In this document: positions 58,131-64,000 of the stretch, piece by piece
Numbering within the stretch: position 1 is the stretch's first letter
How the letters are laid out: every line of letters begins with the position of its first letter
Assembly: GCA_025769875.1 (NCBI GenBank)
Contig: JAGFNK010000082.1
Span: 1 to 64,000, forward strand
Length of the DNA stretch: 64,000 bases
Reading direction: 5' to 3'
Source: Russula earlei
Taxonomy: Eukaryota; Basidiomycota; Agaricomycetes; Russulales; Russulaceae
The notes under the pieces: generated by a model
What the model was told of the DNA's origin: nothing
Database searches by the model: none
Seen by the model: the letters and a program-made list of their open reading frames with translations, nothing else
Translations under genes and position numbers: made by a program

Positions 58131-59933
58131 TTACAATTCGAAGGATGCAGTTGTTCTGGATACGGCCCAGGGTGTCCCGGCGGCGTAGAAATCCATGGGA
58201 TAAACTTCTCGACCCATCCACCCTTCTGTCTTTCCTACTGCCACAGCTGTCTCATAGGGACTCAGAAGCGGGCGATCGAATGCGTAGCCCCAATCAATAG
58301 AGAGTCGAGGGCAGGATGTCTGCACGAATATTGAGATGTGTGGGTTAAAGAGGGACAGCTTGGCTGGTGACAACTCCGAGAGGAGGATAGGAACGTAAGG
58401 TATAGGTACGCGAGACTGTGCCATTTGTCTCGTAATGGCCTGTCGTGGAACGAGAATTAAGAACTGGCGAGAAGGAGGATTCGCGAAGGGAGAGGTCAAC
58501 GCACCTGGTGTTGCCGGAAGTTACCTTGCCGTCCAAGCGTACCTAGCACAACCCCCCAGGTGGGGGCGTCACCGGCTTGGGGGTCCACAGCCGAAGCCTT
58601 GTGGGCGATGTCGTCAATACTCTGGCGGGCGGCCATCACGGCATCGTTCCGCGCCGCTCGCATCTCTTGGTGGTTGTACCGTTCGCGAGTGAACTTCTTG
58701 GAATATGGATCGTACCTGAACGCTGGCACAGATGGATTGGCGATCATGATGGCTTCCAGGTGGAAGCGACCATCTCCAAGATATCTGTTTTGAGAGAATT
58801 TAAGATCAAAGAGGCGAAATTGGCGGGGGTGCGAGACGGCAGTGGATGTCTCACATCAAAGCATCGACGTCGCCGAGTTGGGGTGCAGTGCATCCGAGGA
58901 TTTCCCCAGGTGACAGGGGTTTTGACCGGGGGATGGTGGTTTCATACCTTCCTGTCCAGAGTTTGGGCACCTGAGCACCCACATTTGGCTTCTCTGATCC
59001 CTCTTCCCGCGGCGTCCCACCTTCGAGGAGACTTAACAGCGGTGCACCAGAGTACTCTGCGTTCAATTCGTTCCTTAGCTGTTGAAGCGCAGCAACAAAT
59101 TGAATGGTGGAAACAAGGGCTAGGCGCGTTGATTCGGTTGACTTGTCACCGGATTTGCCTCGTGCTTCGGTAACAGATGCGGTAGGCGGTCCCTCGATCC
59201 GTAGATGTCGCACACGACCAATGATCTCACCAGCAGGAACATCCCGATCCATCTCTTCAGAGTCCAAAAGCGTTTCGTGGAACGTTCGGCGGTCGTCAGG
59301 GAAATTCAATCTCACGGTCTGCGCGAGATGGATGGTGTCGATGGCGATTTCCACAAAAACATAGAGAGTCTTGATGTTAGTCTGGTCCATAGGAACTGAG
59401 GATGGATCAACGATGTGTTGGGGGACTGGGTCAAGGGAGCTTGCGGACCAAGGCAACTATGTCCGTAGTGCACTAGCATGTCGCACCCTAGCGCCAATGC
59501 CGTGTAGTCGTCGACGCAGCAGGCGCCATATGTGACATCGCCCATGATCACCGTAAGGGCCGCAGTGAATCTCGGAAGCGGGAATCTGAGACATTGATTT
59601 AGGACTAGCGAGAACAGATGCTCACCTCTCGATGATATCCGCGATGGTACAGGCAAACATCAAGAGCCCCTCTGGCATCTGCAAAGCGACCATTTTTGAT
59701 TTATTCTTTCTCACATGGTGGATCGTTTTGTGTATCTCGAACGAATAATTCGAGGGCAACTGCTTCACGGCATCATTGAGCTGCACGTCTGAGAGGATGT
59801 CTTGAGGGATCTGATTGATGACGGCGATGGGAACGCCCGGTTTTGACGGTCGTGAGCTGTTGACACCGACGAATCGCCTCTTTAGAGTTTTCTTTGCAGG
59901 ACTAGAGGTAGCTGCATCTCCTGTGCTTGACAT
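58131..59933 (-). CDS. DPH1: Diphthamide synthesis enzyme Dph1 (radical SAM-like 3-amino-3-carboxypropyl transferase subunit)
   Basis: With Dph2 it starts diphthamide formation on eEF2, using an Fe-S cluster to transfer the 3-amino-3-carboxypropyl group of SAM. Five exons on the minus strand: 59626-59933, 59449-59570, 58855-59395, 58505-58784 and 58131-58463; 527 residues. The three cluster cysteines are in place: [19 protein letters not shown] and [15 protein letters not shown]. Other conserved blocks: [63 protein letters not shown] and [14 protein letters not shown]. The start is the ATG at 59933; its CATG also gives an ATG on the other strand. It lies back to back with the NPC1-type gene. 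Confidence 0.93.
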
Positions 59934-60059
59934 GTTGGTCCTGGCAAGAGCAAGTCAAGTCACGTGGCTTGCATCGTTCGCGCACGTACTGCAACCAACA
60001 CGCCTTCCGCCTGTATTGTTGTACTGCACTCCTGTCAACAGCGCTGCCTCGCTCGCGCA

Positions 60060-63000
60060 ATGACCTCCAGACATCGGAACCGTGCTGGTCATGCCAGTGG
60101 TAGCTGCTCAATGCGAGGCTCATGCGGCTCCAAGGGCCTCTTTGGGAAACCTCTCCCATGCCCATATGATGGGCCCGCCTACGAGGTACCACGCCTTCCC
60201 GCTCTTAGCCAAACACTCGTTTTTGATGACGCCCGAAGCCAGATGATACGACTAGGTCGTTACTACGTTCTGTTTGCGGGGAAGAACTCGCTGGCGGTCC
60301 CATTTGCTGCAATTCAGATCAACTAGAAGAATTACGAAACAACTTGAATAGCGCGGAACCTCTAATCACATCGTGTCCGGCTTGCCGCAACAACTTTCGC
60401 TCCTTGTTCTGCCATTTCACATGTTCTCCGGACCAAGCCTCTTCATAAACATCACCTCCACCCAAACAACATCTACCGGACAAACCGCCGTCGAATCCTT
60501 GGATTTCTTCGTTTCAGCACGTCATGGTCAAGGATTTTATGAGAGTTGCAAAGACGTCAAAGTTGGCGCAACAAACGGCTTTGCCATGGATCTGATTGGG
60601 GAAGGGGCGAAGAACTATTCCGCATTTCTCAAGTCGTTGGGGCAGGAGAAACCCCTTGGAAGCCCGTTCCAAATCAACTTCCCTTCATCCGTCCCGCCAG
60701 GTATGGATTCCTTTGATAAGCCACCGCGAAACTGCGCAGACAGCGACTTGTCTAGCCGCTGCGCATGCGTCGACTGTCCACAAATTTGCCCAGTCCTGCC
60801 TGACCTTCCCACTTCCCACGACTCATGCCATGTCGGCTCTCTCTCCTGCCTATCTTTCATCCTCATTATTGCATACTCTCTATGCCTTATCTCATTTATG
60901 ACTGGCTTCATCCGTGCAGGCCGCCTTGCGCCGTAAGCAAGAGAGGAAGTACAGTCGCTTGGCCCTCGAAACGAATTCAGTGACCCCCCTTTCTCCACGA
61001 TCCCATTCTCGTGACTTGGTGGGTGCGTCATCCCTGGCAAGATACCTTGATGGCGAACAATCATCGCCTAGTACAACCGGACCGCGAAATCCCGGTCGCG
61101 GCGTCACTCTCCTGGATCCTCTCGACAGCGTCCAGCCTCGACAGTATCGTCTAAATGTAAAGCTCCGCCGGATGTTCTATAAACTTGGCCTTCTCTCCGC
61201 ATCATCCCCATGGGCGACATTCTTTATCGTGTTTACTCTCATAGGCCTCCTTAACGCCGGTTGGAGTAGCTTCGGCGTGGAGACTGACCCTGTCCGGCTG
61301 TGGGTTGCGCCTGACTCGGAGAGCAAGATTCAGAAAGATTTCTTTGACCAGAAATTTGGTCCTTTCTACCGACCGCAGCAAATTTTCGTAACGTCAACTA
61401 CAGCCGGAGAACTAGGATCACACTCTCAGACGCAGACGAAGAACCCCGTGCTCTCGTGGGATCACCTCAAATTCTGGTTCTCCGTCGAGGCAGATATTCG
61501 CTCCCTTCGTTCGTCGCCAAACGCATACAGCCTTTCCGATGTATGCTTCAGACCTGCCGGGCCCACTGGTGCATGTGTTTTTCAATCCGTCACAGCTTGG
61601 TTTGACAACGACATTGACACCACCACCCCTGACTCATGGCCTGAGCGCGTCGAATATTGCGCTAATGCTCCTGTCGACTGCCTTCCCGATTTTCAGCAGC
61701 CGCTCTTGCCGAAGTACATCCTGGGTGGTGTACCGGGGAATAATTTCCTAGAAGCAGAGGCCCTGGTGGTGAATATTGTCGTCTCTGACTCTCTTGACTT
61801 GGATGTTCGAGAAAAGGCAATGGAGTGGGAGAGGGCCCTCGCTGAATATTTGGCACGGCTCAAGGAGCGAGCGCCATCAGAGGCAGGCTTGGAAATTTCA
61901 TACTCAACGGGGATCTCTCTCGAGGAAGAAATCAACAAGAGCACGAACATGGACGTCAAGATCGTGGTTTTGTCATATCTTGCGATGTTCTTCTACGTAG
62001 CCCTGACCTTGGGCAGCGGCTATTCAGGAAAAGTAGAGGAAGGCGTTGTCGCATCTCTTAACCGTTGGGTGGCCAACTTCCCCCGCCTTGCCTCTCGATC
62101 GTCTTCATCTTCACTATCCACAGATCCTCGTGATGCACCACACATACTTCCTCGGTTACCACGCAAGGTTTTCATCGGCTCCAAGTTCACGTTAGGACTA
62201 TTCGGCCTCGCGTTAGTTGTTCTATCAGTTGCATCCGTCTGTTGGGCTTTTTTCGGCCCTTGACGTGAAGGTGACCTTGATCATCGCCGAAGTGATACCT
62301 TTCCTTGTGTTGGCGGTTGGTGTCGACAACGTATTCATCCTTGTCCACGAACTCGACCGTCAGAACCTTCAGCATGGTCCCAACGCAGTCTCACCCGAAC
62401 CGGGCCTCCCATATCCTACACCTATTTCGCCAGCTTCCCGCCGCTCGCACTTTGACTCGTCGCATACGGAGTCAATTGACGGCGCCTCTCTGCCGCTTTA
62501 TTTACCACCGGAAGAGCGCGTCGCCCGAACCTTGGCAAGGATGGGACCGTCCATTATGCTTAGCTCTGTAACAGAGACTATAGCTTTCGCTCTTGGTGCG
62601 CTTGTGCCTATGCCGGCTGTGAGAAACTTTGCCCTCTATGCTGCTGGCAGCGTATTGCTGAACGCCTTGCTTCAAGTGACGGTGTTTGTTAGCGCTATGG
62701 TCCTCGATCTCCGTCGCGCAGAGGTAAGCTACCTCCGTACGTGGCTGATGACGTGCCCTTATCCCACCTCAATTTCAGGCTGGCCGAGTAGATTGTTTTC
62801 CATGTATTACAATTCCGACTCGCATCCAGTTACCCTGAAGCAACCTCCACTGGCAACAGCCTTGCTCGCTTCATTCGAAAGTATTACGCTCCTTTCATCC
62901 TTCGACCTGTAATCAAGGGTGTTATTGTGTTAATTTTTGGTGGCTTCTTTGTCATCTCTATTATATCAATGCAGCGCATCGAACTTGGGCTCGGTAGGTC

Positions 63001-64000
63001 TTGATTCGTCAGAAGGCCGTTTTTTGAGCTAATCGTGGCCAGATCAAAGGCTTGCCCTACCATCGGATTCCCACCTTATCCAATACTTTGATGATATGGA
63101 CGCCTACTTGAATATTGGGCCTCCCGTTTACTTCGTCTCGCATGGCACCGATGTTACTCATCGCCGGGGACAACAAACATTATGTGCCCGCTTTACGACC
63201 TGTCAAGATTTCTCAGTGGCAAACACTCTTGAAGCCGAGCGAAAGCGTCCAGCTGTGTCGTATTTCTCCGACCCTGCTGCGTCTTGGATTGACGATTTCT
63301 TGACGTGGCTCAACCCAAATGTTGATTGCTGCCGGGTCCGAAAACGAAATCCAGACGTGTTTTGCTCTCCGAGGGACAGCCCTCGCCTTTGTCAGCCTTG
63401 CTGGGCTGGTAAAAGCCCTGCCTATAACATTACCATGGAGGGGCTTCCTGAAGGGGAAGAGTTCATCCGATATCTCAAGCAGTGGCTCAGTTTCGCCTAC
63501 TAGTGACGAGTGCCCTCTTGGTGGGCAGGCCTCTTATGGAACTGCCATTTCGCTCAATGAGGCACAGGACGATGTTGTAGCATCCCACTTCCGGACTTTC
63601 CTCGACCCGTTGAAGAGCCAGGCCGACTTCATCAACGCATACGACGCCACGCACCGGATAGCAGATGATATATCGAGGAGGACCGGCGCGTCCGTTTTCC
63701 CTTATTCCTCATTCTTTGTGTTTTTCGACCAGTACGCCCACGTTATATCCATCACTCAGCAAGTTTTGGGACTTGGGCTTGCTTCTGTCCTTGTTGTAAC
63801 CGCGCTATTTCTTGGGTCCTGGCGGACAGGCATAATCGTCACAGCCGTAGTGGCACTGACCGTAGTCAATGTCATGGGCGTGATGGGGTTGTGGGGCATA
63901 AGCTTGAACGCACTCAGCCTCGTCAATCTCGTCATATCTCTAGGTATCGCGGTCGAGTTCTGTGCTCATGTCGCTCGCGCCTTTATGAATTCGGGACCTG
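60060..64000 (+). CDS. NCR1: NPC1/NCR1-type sterol transporter, partial at 3' end, several apparent single-base indels
   Basis: Vacuolar/endosomal membrane protein that moves sterols out of the lumen. Seen: N-terminal sterol-binding domain (SMRGSCGSKGLFGKPLPCPY, SCPACRNNFRSLFCHFTCSP), first membrane helix (VGSLSCLSFILIIAYSLCLI), luminal domain (TFFIVFTLIGLLNAGWSSFG, FGPFYRPQQIFVTS), sterol-sensing domain (VLSYLAMFFYVALTLGSGYS, IIAEVIPFLVLAVGVDNVFI), Cys-rich third luminal domain (WLNPNVDCCRVR) and a second helix bundle running off the window. Two clear introns have donors at 60185 (acceptor near 60233) and at 62725 (acceptor near 62780), and a third ends near 63043. The frame breaks at about 60433-60437 (one base short), 60919-60922, 62233-62237, 62830-62831 and 63491-63493 (one extra each). 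The start is uncertain: no signal peptide precedes residue 1 as given, so an upstream exon is likely missing. Confidence 0.88.

Noticed and set aside
60829..60921. A 90-nt GT-AG intron in NCR1 that would restore the frame
   Set aside because: It would remove VGSLSCLSFILIIAYSLCLI, the conserved first membrane helix of the NPC1 family; a one-base excess at 60919-60922 is more likely.
43358..63493. Programmed +1 ribosomal frameshifting as an explanation of the recurring frame breaks
   Set aside because: The sites share no slippery codon or following stop pattern, occur several times per gene, one or two are in the opposite direction, and affect genes not frameshifted in other fungi; sequence error explains them more simply.
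1..64000. CRISPR arrays, bacterial operons or a prophage
   Set aside because: No regularly spaced repeats, no Shine-Dalgarno-led gene trains; all genes are intron-bearing eukaryotic genes.

Overview
The window is nuclear DNA of a basidiomycete fungus, most likely an Agaricomycete. Protein genes are split by many small GT-AG introns, mostly 45-70 bp. Gene density is about one per 2.5-3 kb on both strands. The gene set is that of a filamentous basidiomycete: Zn2Cys6 regulator, STRIPAK subunit FAR11, Cactin, an HEI10-type RING protein and Ty3/Gypsy-like LTR elements. Exon models here were built by hand from splice signals, reading phase and remembered family conservation. No database search was possible.

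Layout. 1-6.1 kb: a graveyard of four LTR-retroelement pieces, all reading on the minus strand; they keep LTR-type TATA boxes, a pre-Gag region, Gag and one damaged protease, with no reverse transcriptase or integrase. 6.1-6.75 kb: no recognised gene. 6.76-9.0 kb (+): TFIIIC subunit of the Tfc1/Sfc1/GTF3C5 family. 9.2-9.6 kb (-): ribosomal protein eL29. 9.87-12.6 kb (+): isopropylmalate isomerase LEU1. 12.7-15.5 kb (+): Ser/Pro-rich protein with a CUE-like C-terminus. 15.9-17.8 kb (-): HEI10-like RING/coiled-coil protein. 18.2-23.5 kb (-): large coiled-coil protein with a GAS2 domain. 23.7-24.6 kb (-): small membrane coiled-coil protein. 24.9-26.9 kb (-): W/P-rich protein with a conserved C-terminal domain. 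27.1-28.4 kb (-): dihydroorotase. 28.5-31.8 kb (+): kinesin-8. 32.0-32.9 kb (-): p24 cargo receptor EMP24. 33.1-34.0 kb (+): RanBP1. 34.2-36.5 kb (-): mitochondrial ClpX. 37.1-39.5 kb (+): Cactin. 40.0-41.8 kb (+): cyclin-box protein. 42.5-46.4 kb (+): ubiquitin-activating enzyme UBA1. 47.6-50.1 kb (-): a second, diverged cyclin-box protein. 50.5-54.8 kb (+): FAR11/STRIP. 54.9-58.05 kb (+): Zn2Cys6 transcription factor. 58.1-59.9 kb (-): DPH1. 60.1 kb to the edge (+): NPC1/NCR1-type sterol transporter, incomplete at its 3' end.

The genes are unrelated housekeeping and regulatory genes rather than a pathway cluster. Metabolism is represented by LEU1 (leucine), dihydroorotase (pyrimidine) and DPH1 (diphthamide on eEF2). 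The rest cover RNA polymerase III transcription, splicing, ubiquitin activation, nuclear transport, ER-Golgi traffic, microtubules, sterol export, meiosis and signalling.

Two patterns stand out. First, exon-intron structure is extreme: coding exons of 7 nt occur in three genes (five in total), with others of 11-13 nt, along with likely GC-AG introns and several stop-free introns whose length is a multiple of three. Second, about 14 single-base frame disruptions fall inside otherwise well-conserved genes, including essential ones (UBA1, dihydroorotase), often next to short homopolymers. I read these mainly as residual assembly errors, but the sequence alone cannot exclude real mutations.
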